Below, in pieces: positions 13,988-20,219 of a stretch of 20,219 nt of DNA; the first letter of the stretch is position 1; each line of letters begins with the position of its first letter. Under the pieces are notes generated by a model. The model did not search any database. It was not told the origin of the DNA and saw only the letters and a program-made list of their open reading frames with translations. Both the position numbers and the translations under genes were made by a program. Origin of the DNA: Actinomycetes bacterium. GTDB lineage: Bacteria; Actinomycetota; Acidimicrobiia; Acidimicrobiales; RAAP-2. The stretch lies in contig JAKAZC010000010.1 in assembly GCA_021826655.1 (NCBI GenBank), positions 1-20,219 on the forward strand. The letters run 5' to 3'.

Positions 13988-14053
13988 CGGTACGGGCGTC
14001 CGGCTTTCGGTTCGGTGGGCGAGGTCACGACGGCAGGGTCGCGCTGGTCGAGT

Positions 14054-15208
14054 CTACGGAACGCGGGGGTCGAGCCAGGGGGCGATGGCTGCGAGGACGG
14101 CCCCCGTCGGCGCCGGCGCGAGCGAGCTCCAGTTCCCCACTCCCGGCGACCACCGGTCGGAGAAGGCGGCCGCGTACCAGCCGGACAGGTAGCCCTGCTC
14201 GGCGCAGTCACATTGGGGGGCCCAGCTGGCGGGGTGGATGCCGAGTATCGACTCGATGACGTCGTGCCCTCCGGCGGGCTCGACGTACCCTGCATCGACC
14301 TCGTGGCCGATCTCGAACGCGGTGATGGCGGCCAGACGCTCCACCGACTCGCCCGGGTAGACGTACAGCGTCGAGGTGCCGCCGGGGCTCCCCCAGGTGA
14401 AGTTCGTGTTGCCGTAGAAGCCGGGTGACGGAGCGTCGCTGATCGGTTGGAATTCGATCGAGTACCCCGGCAGCTGCTGCCACGGGTACTGGACCAGGGC
14501 GAGCGCGGCCGCACCCATGGACTCCGGGGTTCCGGGTGCCGATGCCGCCGTGGCGTCCGTCGTGGCCAGCCCCGGACCCGTTGCCGGAGCCGGAGTCGAT
14601 ACCGGAGCCGGGGCCGGGGCCGGGGCCGGGGCCGGAGCGACCACGGGCACCGCGGCCGGGACGGTCACGGTGGGGGCCGTGGTGGCCGTGGACGGCGGGG
14701 TCTCCGGGGCGTGGGTCGTAACGATCGGGGCCGATGCCGCCGCCGGGGACGTGGTGATCGGGATCGACGTGATCGGGACCGACGCGGCCGCCGGGGTGTG
14801 CTGCGCTCGCCCACCACTCGTCACCAACAGGATTGCGCCGAGCAGCGTCGCGACGAGGGTGAGCGTCAGCAGCAGTTCCAGGCGGAGGAGCCGACGCCTG
14901 GCGGTCCAGGTCGCCCGGGCGAGCAGGGCCCTCGTGGACTCGCGTCGCCGGTCGCCGCCGATGTAGGTCTCGGTGAGCACCAGTCGGGGATCGTCGAGGA
15001 CGTCGACACCGGCGAGCGGCCCGGCGAGCGGCCCGATGGCCGTCCGCGGGGTGACCGTGCCGGTCTGACCGGTGGTGTCGGCAGGAGCGGCGGTGTCGGC
15101 GACACCGTCCAGCGAACGCCACACGGCGAAGGGGTCGACGTGTCGCTCGGCGACGACGAGGCCGCCCTCGACATCGCCGGTCGAGCTTCCGCTGGGCTCC
15201 GTTCCCAT
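14054..15208 (-). CDS. Membrane-anchored protein with Ala-Pro linker and degenerate metallopeptidase-like domain
   Basis: A 384-residue protein of unknown function. It has a cytoplasmic N-terminus of about 106 residues, one membrane segment at about 107-131 (LLRLELLLTLTLVATLLGAI), a long extracytoplasmic Ala/Pro/Thr linker (about 136-230, including a perfect Ala-Pro run at 191-202) and a C-terminal domain from about 232. That domain has TAFEIGHEVDAGY at 296-308, which resembles the HExGH zinc site of a family of actinobacterial secreted peptidases, but the first His is Phe (F298). E299 and H302 remain. Two close cysteines follow in PQCDCAEQG, then WYAAAFSD. It may bind cell wall or glycan rather than cleave peptide. 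The start ATG at 15208 has no clear ribosome binding site. Confidence 0.75.
   Translation of the reverse strand: MGTEPSGSSTGDVEGGLVVAERHVDPFAVWRSLDGVADTAAPADTTGQTGTVTPRTAIGPLAGPLAGVDVLDDPRLVLTETYIGGDRRRESTRALLARATWTARRRLLRLELLLTLTLVATLLGAILLVTSGGRAQHTPAAASVPITSIPITTSPAAASAPIVTTHAPETPPSTATTAPTVTVPAAVPVVAPAPAPAPAPAPVSTPAPATGPGLATTDATAASAPGTPESMGAAALALVQYPWQQLPGYSIEFQPISDAPSPGFYGNTNFTWGSPGGTSTLYVYPGESVERLAAITAFEIGHEVDAGYVEPAGGHDVIESILGIHPASWAPQCDCAEQGYLSGWYAAAFSDRWSPGVGNWSSLAPAPTGAVLAAIAPWLDPRVP
14602..14637 (+). repeat. GGGGCC hexamer microrepeat in the linker coding region
   Basis: Tandem six-base units (ccggag/ggggcc) within the membrane-anchored protein gene encode the alternating Ala-Pro run of the linker on the minus strand. 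Such arrays can change length by slippage in steps of two residues without breaking the frame. Confidence 0.7.
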
Positions 15209-15503
15209 GCCGGTTGATCGGCACGTCGGCGTGCCAACTGAAGGCCACGGGAACCGGCTCCCTGTGGTCCACCGGGCGACCGACCCACCCGGTACGTGAC
15301 CTGCCAGGCGTCAGATGCCGGCGGGAGCGGCCCGGGGCCGGACCGCACGGTGCAGGGCCGTCCGCACCGCGGAGCGAGGCCCGGCGGCAGCGTTGACGCC
15401 CTCGTGCCCGTCCGCCGTTGGCCGTAGGGGACCCGTTTCGGTCGCCGGCGTCCGTCCGCGACATCGCCTCACGGCCGGGGTCGGCTCCGACCCGAAGCGA
15501 CGG
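15209..15503. other. Gene-free spacer upstream of the membrane-anchored protein
   Basis: The 295 bases between the glycosyltransferase stop and the start of the linker protein contain no supported gene, RNA or clear hairpin. The frames open here on both strands are typical GC-rich shadows. It probably carries the promoter for the downstream genes, but I cannot identify it. Confidence 0.4.
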
Positions 15504-16553
15504 TCACAGCATCAGTCCGAGCGACCGGTAGACGTCCGCAGTGTCCCGTGCCGTCTTGTCCCAGGACAGCGCGGCTACGGCCCGCAGGCCCCGATCGGCG
15601 AGCGCCCGACGCCGGTCGTCGTCGTCGAGCAGTGCACGGAGCACCTCGGTGAGGCCGTCGACATCACCAGGGGTGAAGGTGGCGGCCCCCTCCCCCGCCA
15701 CTTCGTCGACGGCGGGAACGGGCGTCGACACCACTGCCGCTCCGCACGCCATCGCCTCGACCGGCGGGAGGCCGAACCCCTCGTAGCGCGAGGCGTAGCC
15801 GACCAGGGTGGCGGCACCGTAGAGGGCGGGCAGATCGCCGGTGGGCACATGCCCGATCTGGACGACGGTCTCCGGCGCCCGGCTGGCCCACAGGCTGTGC
15901 CCGGTCAGCACCAGGGGAACGCCCACCCGCCGACAGGCGTCGGCAAGTGTCGGGAGGTCCTTGCGCGGTTCGATGTTGCCGACGTGCAGCACGAAACGAT
16001 CGGGCAGCTCGTAGACGTGGCGGACCCTTCCGACCTCGTCCTCCGTCGCGGGAACCATGCCGGGGCCGGGCGCCTCGTGCACGACGACGGCATCGCGCCC
16101 GCACAGCACCCGCACCCGCTCCGCCGTGAATTCGGAGACGGCCACCACGACGTCGGCACGTCGCACCGCCGCCCGGGCGACGACCCGCTCACCCAGCACT
16201 CGGTACCGTGGGAAGGCCCAGGGGACATCGAAGATGGCCATGTCGTGCACCGTCGCCACCCGGAGGCCGCCGGATCGCAGGGGCAGGTCCACGTCGAGGC
16301 CATGGACCAGCTCGGCGGGACCGAAGCCGCGAGCACCGGCCACCGCCCGACGGATTCCGTGGGACTCCGCCAGGACGAGCGGGGCCACTCCGTCCGGTAG
16401 CTCGTCACGGCCCGTGGGACGCACCGCGGCCACCAGCTCGGCGTCCACGACGGGCACCAGGGCGGCCAGCAACTCGCGTATGTACGTGCTGACGCCTCCA
16501 CCCCGCGCGTCGAGGGGCAGGGCGTTGAAGACGATCCGGGGGCCCGCCCTCAC
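15504..16553 (-). CDS. Glycosyltransferase family 4 (mannosyl/rhamnosyltransferase-like)
   Basis: A 349-residue GT-B enzyme. The N-terminus reads IVFNALPLDARGGGVSTYIREL with the Gly-rich acceptor loop at 18-21. TVHDMAIFDVPWAFP at 101-115 and the donor-domain GNIEPRKDL at 192-200 (R197, K198) are typical of GT4 members in O-antigen loci. The EX7E motif is E258-GFGLPPV-E266. I place the start at GTG 16553 because it is the nearest in-frame start before the conserved strand; no good ribosome binding site is seen and upstream frame extensions overlap the ligase/polymerase gene. The gene follows that gene by 22 bases and is presumably co-transcribed and translated with it. It should add one sugar of the repeat unit. 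Confidence 0.9.
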   Translation of the reverse strand: MRAGPRIVFNALPLDARGGGVSTYIRELLAALVPVVDAELVAAVRPTGRDELPDGVAPLVLAESHGIRRAVAGARGFGPAELVHGLDVDLPLRSGGLRVATVHDMAIFDVPWAFPRYRVLGERVVARAAVRRADVVVAVSEFTAERVRVLCGRDAVVVHEAPGPGMVPATEDEVGRVRHVYELPDRFVLHVGNIEPRKDLPTLADACRRVGVPLVLTGHSLWASRAPETVVQIGHVPTGDLPALYGAATLVGYASRYEGFGLPPVEAMACGAAVVSTPVPAVDEVAGEGAATFTPGDVDGLTEVLRALLDDDDRRRALADRGLRAVAALSWDKTARDTADVYRSLGLML

Positions 16554-16575
16554 CGCGGGCGCCGACGGGTGGTGC

Positions 16576-18015
16576 TCACGCGTCGTCGCCGGGACGGACG
16601 GGACCGGAGGGCATCCGGGCCGGCCGGGGGCCGTCGGCGCCACCGTCACCGTCCGCACGATCGGGCGCGGGCCGGGCACGGGACGGTCGCCCTGGAGCGT
16701 GCGGGACCCCGAGCAGGTCCGGGACGCGTTCGGCCCGGGGATCAGCGTCGGACATGCCGAGCGAGATCCCGGCGATGATGAACGGAGCGATCGACAGGGC
16801 TCCGATCCAGAAGATGTCGAACAGGCCGTCGACGTAGTGGGCGAGCAGGACCACGAGGCCGAGCATTCCGTAGACACGGGGCAGTCCGGCCATGGCCTGC
16901 ATGGTGACGACGACGAGGAGGACGAAGGCGAGGGAGCCGACCACACCGGTGGAGGCGAGGTTATCGACCAGGGAGTTGGGCGGTGCGGTCACCGTGAGGT
17001 ACTGCGGCAGGTTGTAGAAGCGGAGCCCCAGGCCGAGCCACGGGCTCTGGTGCCACACGTGGATGGCCGCGTCGAACTGGCCGAGGCGAATGGCGACCGA
17101 GTTGAACTGGGGATTGTTGCGGAAGGCGAGTGAGAAGCTCTCGTAGACCAAGGCGAGCGTGGGCACCGCGATGAAGATCACCAGCTTCCACCGGCCCCGG
17201 ACCTCGGAATTGAGCAGTGCGGCCAGCCCGATGGCGAGGACCATCAGAATCGCCGCCTGGCGCGATTGCGAGGCGAGGAGGCCGAGGAGGCACAGCCCCT
17301 CGATGATCAGTGCCTCTCTCCTTCGGATGTGGGCCCACCGCGGGTTCAACTGGGCGACCACCACCGCCACCCACATGACGGCGCCGATGGTGTTCTTCTG
17401 GTAGACGCCCCACTGGGCCGGCTGGAAGTGGAGGGCCACCGCGTGCTCGATGGTGAAGAGGGCGAGGATGGCCGAGCCCCACAGGAAGAGCCGGAAGGCC
17501 TGTCGGGCGCGGCCGTGGGTCGCGATCACCCAGCCCACCAGCGTGCTCCCGCCCACGTACGACAGGCGGTGGAACCACTCGATGATGTCGCCCTTGAACG
17601 GATGGGCCACCACGACGAGGAGCAGGACGGCCTGGTACCAGACGACCCCCCGCAGGAACCGCTTGAGATGGAGCGCCGTCCGCCACTCGATGTGGAAGAG
17701 GCACACGATCGCTCCCACGAACACCAGGACGTCGGCCACGCTCAGGTTGGTGCCCGACCCGCCGACCCGCTGGATCAGGATGGAGCCCGGCAGCACGACG
17801 ACCGCGACGACGATCGGGTCGGCGACGAAGATACCGAAGGCGAAGACGACGAAGGCGACGCCGACGCCGACAGTCAGATTCACGCCGACCGAGACGCCCG
17901 CGGCGGCGGCGACCAGCCCGACGGCGCCCCATGCCAGCACCGGGCCGACCAGCCGCAGCTGATGGGGGCTCCCGTCCCGTCGAGGGAATCGTTGCCGCAG
18001 CGAGGCGCGGCTCAT
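16576..18015 (-). CDS. O-antigen ligase/polymerase-like membrane protein (Wzy/WaaL type)
   Basis: A 479-residue polytopic membrane protein with about ten to eleven hydrophobic segments. It would join lipid-linked glycan repeat units outside the membrane or attach glycan to an acceptor. Family features are the SQSRQAAILMVLAIGLA segment, the large external loop with SPWLGLGLRFYNLPQY, and PPNSLVDNLASTGVVGSLAFVLL, which matches the conserved H/N-x-L...G-x-x-G helix of the Wzy_C family. The last 58 residues are Pro/Arg/Asp-rich and probably disordered. The ATG at 18015 has no Shine-Dalgarno sequence of its own but overlaps the stop of an eight-codon mini-ORF that does. It heads the minus-strand block and is divergent from the Wzz/kinase gene. 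Polymerase versus ligase cannot be separated by sequence alone. Confidence 0.88.
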   Translation of the reverse strand: MSRASLRQRFPRRDGSPHQLRLVGPVLAWGAVGLVAAAAGVSVGVNLTVGVGVAFVVFAFGIFVADPIVVAVVVLPGSILIQRVGGSGTNLSVADVLVFVGAIVCLFHIEWRTALHLKRFLRGVVWYQAVLLLVVVAHPFKGDIIEWFHRLSYVGGSTLVGWVIATHGRARQAFRLFLWGSAILALFTIEHAVALHFQPAQWGVYQKNTIGAVMWVAVVVAQLNPRWAHIRRREALIIEGLCLLGLLASQSRQAAILMVLAIGLAALLNSEVRGRWKLVIFIAVPTLALVYESFSLAFRNNPQFNSVAIRLGQFDAAIHVWHQSPWLGLGLRFYNLPQYLTVTAPPNSLVDNLASTGVVGSLAFVLLVVVTMQAMAGLPRVYGMLGLVVLLAHYVDGLFDIFWIGALSIAPFIIAGISLGMSDADPRAERVPDLLGVPHAPGRPSRARPAPDRADGDGGADGPRPARMPSGPVRPGDDA

Positions 18016-18038
18016 CGTGGCGGCGGGGTCGTTGTCAT
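18012..18038 (-). CDS. Eight-codon leader mini-ORF (MTTTPPPR) coupled to the polymerase gene
   Basis: The ATG at 18038 is preceded by GAGG at -8 to -5, within the 10-base repeats at 18041-18065. The frame MTTTPPPR stops at TGA that overlaps the next gene's ATG (ATGA). The triple proline before the stop would be expected to slow ribosomes. This may set translation of the polymerase, but it could be chance. Confidence 0.4.
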   Translation of the reverse strand: MTTTPPPR

Positions 18039-18040
18039 GG

Positions 18041-18065
18041 GGCCTCGGGGTGCCTCGGGGTGCCT
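18041..18065 (-). repeat. Ten-base tandem repeat GAGGCACCCC
   Basis: On the minus strand the bases just before the mini-ORF read GAGGCACCCC GAGGCACCCC GAGGCCCC. Each unit holds a GAGG that resembles a Shine-Dalgarno core; only the copy nearest the ATG is at useful spacing. Confidence 0.65.
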
Positions 18066-18221
18066 CACAGGGGGTGCCCGGACAACTGTAGCGTCCGGGT
18101 GGGTTTCCCAGGGAACCCACCCGGGCCGAGAGCGGCCGGCACCGGAGGGGGGCACGATCCCAACGCAGGTTCCGATCCGTCCGCAGAGCAAGATCTCAAG
18201 GTGCCCGGCGCGAGTGACGAC

Positions 18222-18233
18222 GTAACGGGTTAC
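18222..18233. promoter_or_regulatory. Palindrome GTAAC-N2-GTTAC, candidate operator
   Basis: A perfect inverted repeat with five-base arms in GC-rich surroundings; its AT content makes it stand out. It is about 200 bases upstream of the polymerase and about 320 upstream of the kinase gene. It could be a binding site for a dimeric regulator. Confidence 0.35.
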
Positions 18234-18326
18234 CCGGGCGACCGTCCCGGGGGACCGGCCGCCAGACTCGGTGGGCGGGTGACGACACCAGGACGACGAC
18301 ACGTGTGGACGACAGCCGGACAGCGG

Positions 18327-18362
18327 GATGATGCGGACCACAAGGACGATGCGGACCACATG
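18327..18362. repeat. Two adjacent 18-base direct repeats sharing GATGCGGACCACA
   Basis: The core GATGCGGACCACA occurs at 18330-18342 and again at 18348-18360, an 18-base period. The two 18-mers match at 16 of 18 positions. A spacing near two helical turns would let a regulator bind both copies on nearly the same face of DNA. Confidence 0.6.
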
Positions 18363-18550
18363 ACGGGGGCGGTGCCCGCGGCCGTTACGCCCCGCAGCGT
18401 GCCCGCTCAGGTCTGTCGGCGCCCGTTTGCCCTGGAGGCGGAAGGTCGCCCCGTCAGGTCCGCCACCCGCCGCGGCCGACGGGTACCACCCACCGTGGGC
18501 CGGCGCCCGTATCCTGGTCCCTGCCCCCTTCCGCTGAAAGCGAGTTCCCG

Positions 18551-20158
18551 GTGACGTTCCAACAGATGCTCCAGACGCTGTGGGCCCGGAAGTGGACCAT
18601 CGTCGTCAGCGTCGTGGTCGCCGTGGTCGCCGCCCTGGCCTACACCAAGGTGTCGTCGCCGACCTACCAGTCGAGCGCCGTCGTCCTGGTCGGCAGCCCT
18701 TCGCAGACCGGTGCCGGCACCACCTCGGCGTTCACGTTGCCCGACCCCGTCCAGGAACTGTCGAGCACGGGCGTCCAGCTCGCAGCGGCCAAGGAAGTCG
18801 GCGGCACCACCCCCGCGTCGCTGACCGGTCACGTGACCGGTACGGTCGACCCGACGACCGGGACCCTCACCATCACCGGATCCGGATCGACCCCGCAGGT
18901 GGCACAGGTGGTCACCAAGGCCTACGCCGACGCCTTCGTCAACCAGATCCAGGCGCTCGCCCAGGCGCAGATCGACAAGTACACCGTCGCCATCGCGGGG
19001 ATCGACGCCAAGATCGCCGGGCTCCAGGCCCAAGAGCCCGCCACCGGAACCAACGCGCTCCTCACCGCACAGATCGCCGCACTGACGGGGACCTCGAGCA
19101 CCTTGCAGGCGGCGCAGTCCAACGTGCAGATCGGCATGCCCTACGCCCAGGTGCAGGTGGCGGCGGGACCGGGGGCACCGACCGGCCTGAGCAGGTCCAA
19201 GGTGGGGGCGCTCGGGCTGCTGGCCGGATTGCTGGTCGGGAGCGGGATAGCCCTCGTCCGAGAGCAGTTCGACGACCGGGTCCGGATCAGCCCCGACATC
19301 GAGTCGGTCATCGAAGGCCCGGTCCTCGGCGAACTGCCGCAGGACCCCGAGGTGAAGCGGGGCGACATCTCCATCGCACTGGTTCAGGCCCCGCAGTCCT
19401 CACTGGCCGAGGCCGTGCGGGACCTCCGCACCAGCCTGCGGGTGCTCCTCATCGAACAGCAGAGCCCGATCCTGGTGGTGACGAGCCCCGAATCCGGGGA
19501 CGGCAAGACGTTCGTGACCGCCAACCTCGCGGTGTCGTGGGCCCTCACCGGCAGCCGCGTGATCGTGGTCTCCGCCGATTTCCGCCGCCCCCGGCTCGAG
19601 GAGGTCTTCGGCATCGATGCGGCCGACCGTCCCGGGCTCTCCGACCTGATCAAGGCCAACTGGAAGCAGGCCGAACCAGAGGATGACGAGTTCGAGATCG
19701 GACAGGGCGAAGGCCCCGGCAAGGCCCGCCTCGAGCGCCAGGACGCGGAGCGGGGACGCCACGGAGACGTACTCGGCGAGACTGCGGTGAGTACCCACCT
19801 CCTCGAGACCGGGATCGACGGGCTCCAGCTCCTGCCGGTCGGCGTCCACCTCGACAACCCGGCTGAGTTGTTCGACAGTCCGGGCATGCAGCCGGTCCTC
19901 GACCAGCTCCACCTCCTGGCCGACATCATCCTCCTCGACACCCCACCCGTGCTGGCCGCTCCGGACACGGCGATCCTCGGGAGCCTCACCCACGGGGCCA
20001 TCGTGGTCGCCTCGGAAGGGAAGACCGACCGGAGCGATCTCGAGCGGACGGCCAATCGGCTGGAGTCGACCGGCTGCACGGTGCTCGGACTCGTCCTGAA
20101 CCACGTGCGCCACTCCGTTTCGGACGGCTACCAGTCCTACGCCTACAAGCAGCGATGA
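18551..20158 (+). CDS. Wzz-type chain-length regulator fused to a BY-kinase ATPase domain
   Basis: A 535-residue protein that would control polysaccharide chain length and autophosphorylate on tyrosine. The first membrane segment is at about 15-32 and the second at about 217-236, with an extracytoplasmic Wzz-like domain of about 180 residues between. The cytoplasmic kinase has Walker A SPESGDGKT (312-320), Walker A' VIVVSADFRRP (337-347, D343) and Walker B IILLDTPP (459-466, D463). The C-terminus has tyrosines Y527, Y530 and Y532 as a short phosphorylation cluster. An acidic/charged insertion at about 373-412 separates A' from the next conserved strand. The start is GTG 18551 with a weak upstream site. 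The phosphatase at 2349-2882 is a possible antagonist. Confidence 0.92.
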   Translation: MTFQQMLQTLWARKWTIVVSVVVAVVAALAYTKVSSPTYQSSAVVLVGSPSQTGAGTTSAFTLPDPVQELSSTGVQLAAAKEVGGTTPASLTGHVTGTVDPTTGTLTITGSGSTPQVAQVVTKAYADAFVNQIQALAQAQIDKYTVAIAGIDAKIAGLQAQEPATGTNALLTAQIAALTGTSSTLQAAQSNVQIGMPYAQVQVAAGPGAPTGLSRSKVGALGLLAGLLVGSGIALVREQFDDRVRISPDIESVIEGPVLGELPQDPEVKRGDISIALVQAPQSSLAEAVRDLRTSLRVLLIEQQSPILVVTSPESGDGKTFVTANLAVSWALTGSRVIVVSADFRRPRLEEVFGIDAADRPGLSDLIKANWKQAEPEDDEFEIGQGEGPGKARLERQDAERGRHGDVLGETAVSTHLLETGIDGLQLLPVGVHLDNPAELFDSPGMQPVLDQLHLLADIILLDTPPVLAAPDTAILGSLTHGAIVVASEGKTDRSDLERTANRLESTGCTVLGLVLNHVRHSVSDGYQSYAYKQR

Positions 20159-20159
20159 G

Positions 20160-20186
20160 CCGGGCCGGGACGACACCCGGCCCCGG
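20160..20186 (+). terminator. GC-rich hairpin after the Wzz/kinase gene
   Basis: Two bases after the stop codon, CCGGGCCGGG pairs with CCCGGCCCCGG (one bulge) around the loop ACGACA. The stem is strong, but no T-run follows, as is common in high-GC Actinomycetota. It may end or attenuate transcription. Confidence 0.5.
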
Positions 20187-20219
20187 TGTGTCCGCACCCT
20201 CCCGAGGGGACGTCCGGAG

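Larger units (their letters stand above)
18066..18550. promoter_or_regulatory. Divergent regulatory region between the polymerase and Wzz/kinase genes
   Basis: About 0.5 kb without a supported gene, lying between divergent starts. It holds a perfect palindrome GTAAC-GG-GTTAC at 18222-18233, a CCCGGG-containing inverted stretch just after it, and two 18-base direct repeats at 18327-18362. Near the plus-strand gene a -10-like TATCCT is followed by a pyrimidine-rich leader. These are plausible operator elements for control of the polysaccharide locus, but no regulator is identified. Confidence 0.45.

Noticed and set aside
17266..18225. Plus-strand open frame of 319 codons rich in Asp, Glu, His and Arg
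   Set aside because: It is the antisense of hydrophobic membrane segments in the polymerase gene, which yields charged residues. There is no independent support.
18066..18550. Possible structured RNA or riboswitch in the divergent region
   Set aside because: Apart from the palindrome and direct repeats I see no nested stems or known riboswitch consensus; the short GC inverted repeats are common by chance at this base composition.
1..20219. CRISPR array, tRNA or rRNA gene, transposon ends
   Set aside because: No regularly spaced repeats with unique spacers, no tRNA-like cloverleaf or rRNA sequence, and no transposase or terminal inverted repeats were found on reading the window.

Overview
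The window is GC-rich DNA with tightly packed genes, many joined by ATGA or longer stop/start overlaps. A WhiB-type iron-sulfur regulator is diagnostic of Actinomycetota. The strong G/C third-position bias and the gene mix would suit a lineage such as Acidimicrobiia, but that placement is a guess.

Left part (1-3050): mixed housekeeping and regulatory genes. These are a Nudix hydrolase cut by the window edge, a WhiB regulator, an extended SDR (NAD-dependent epimerase/dehydratase type), a small DUF6188-like protein, and a low-molecular-weight protein tyrosine phosphatase whose 5' end looks frameshifted or lacks a normal start. A short plus-strand pair follows (3051-4540): an NTF2/SnoaL-like protein translationally coupled to a GT4 glycosyltransferase.

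Centre and right (4583-18015, all minus strand): an exopolysaccharide-type locus. In transcription order it holds an O-antigen ligase/polymerase-like membrane protein, a GT4 glycosyltransferase, a membrane-anchored protein with an Ala-Pro linker and a degenerate metallopeptidase-like domain, a second GT4, then a tight run of AcpS-type phosphopantetheinyl transferase, a carrier protein, an acyl-CoA-dehydrogenase-like flavoprotein, an amino acid:carrier-protein ligase (a class II aminoacyl-tRNA-synthetase homologue without a tRNA-binding arm), a DUF1839 protein and a GH2 beta-mannosidase-like enzyme. A polyprenyl-phosphate sugar transferase that would prime glycan assembly on undecaprenyl phosphate ends the block. 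Facing away on the plus strand (18551-20158) is a Wzz/BY-kinase fusion (chain-length regulator and tyrosine kinase), across a 0.5 kb regulatory gap with a palindrome and direct repeats.

The most interesting part is 6282-13868. It encodes a self-contained system predicted to activate a small amino acid, load it onto the phosphopantetheine arm of a dedicated carrier protein (with its own phosphopantetheinyl transferase), and pass the aminoacyl thioester to an ACAD-like enzyme and DUF1839. A glycosyltransferase and a cytosolic GH2 enzyme flank the run, inside a cell-surface polysaccharide locus. Amino acid:carrier-protein ligases are known biochemically, but the final product of such clusters is, to my knowledge, not established. 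Several enzymes here also carry unusual active-site residues: a carrier motif of Thr-Ser rather than Asp-Ser, an ACAD with neither usual catalytic glutamate, and an Asp at the expected zinc-ligand Glu of the ligase.
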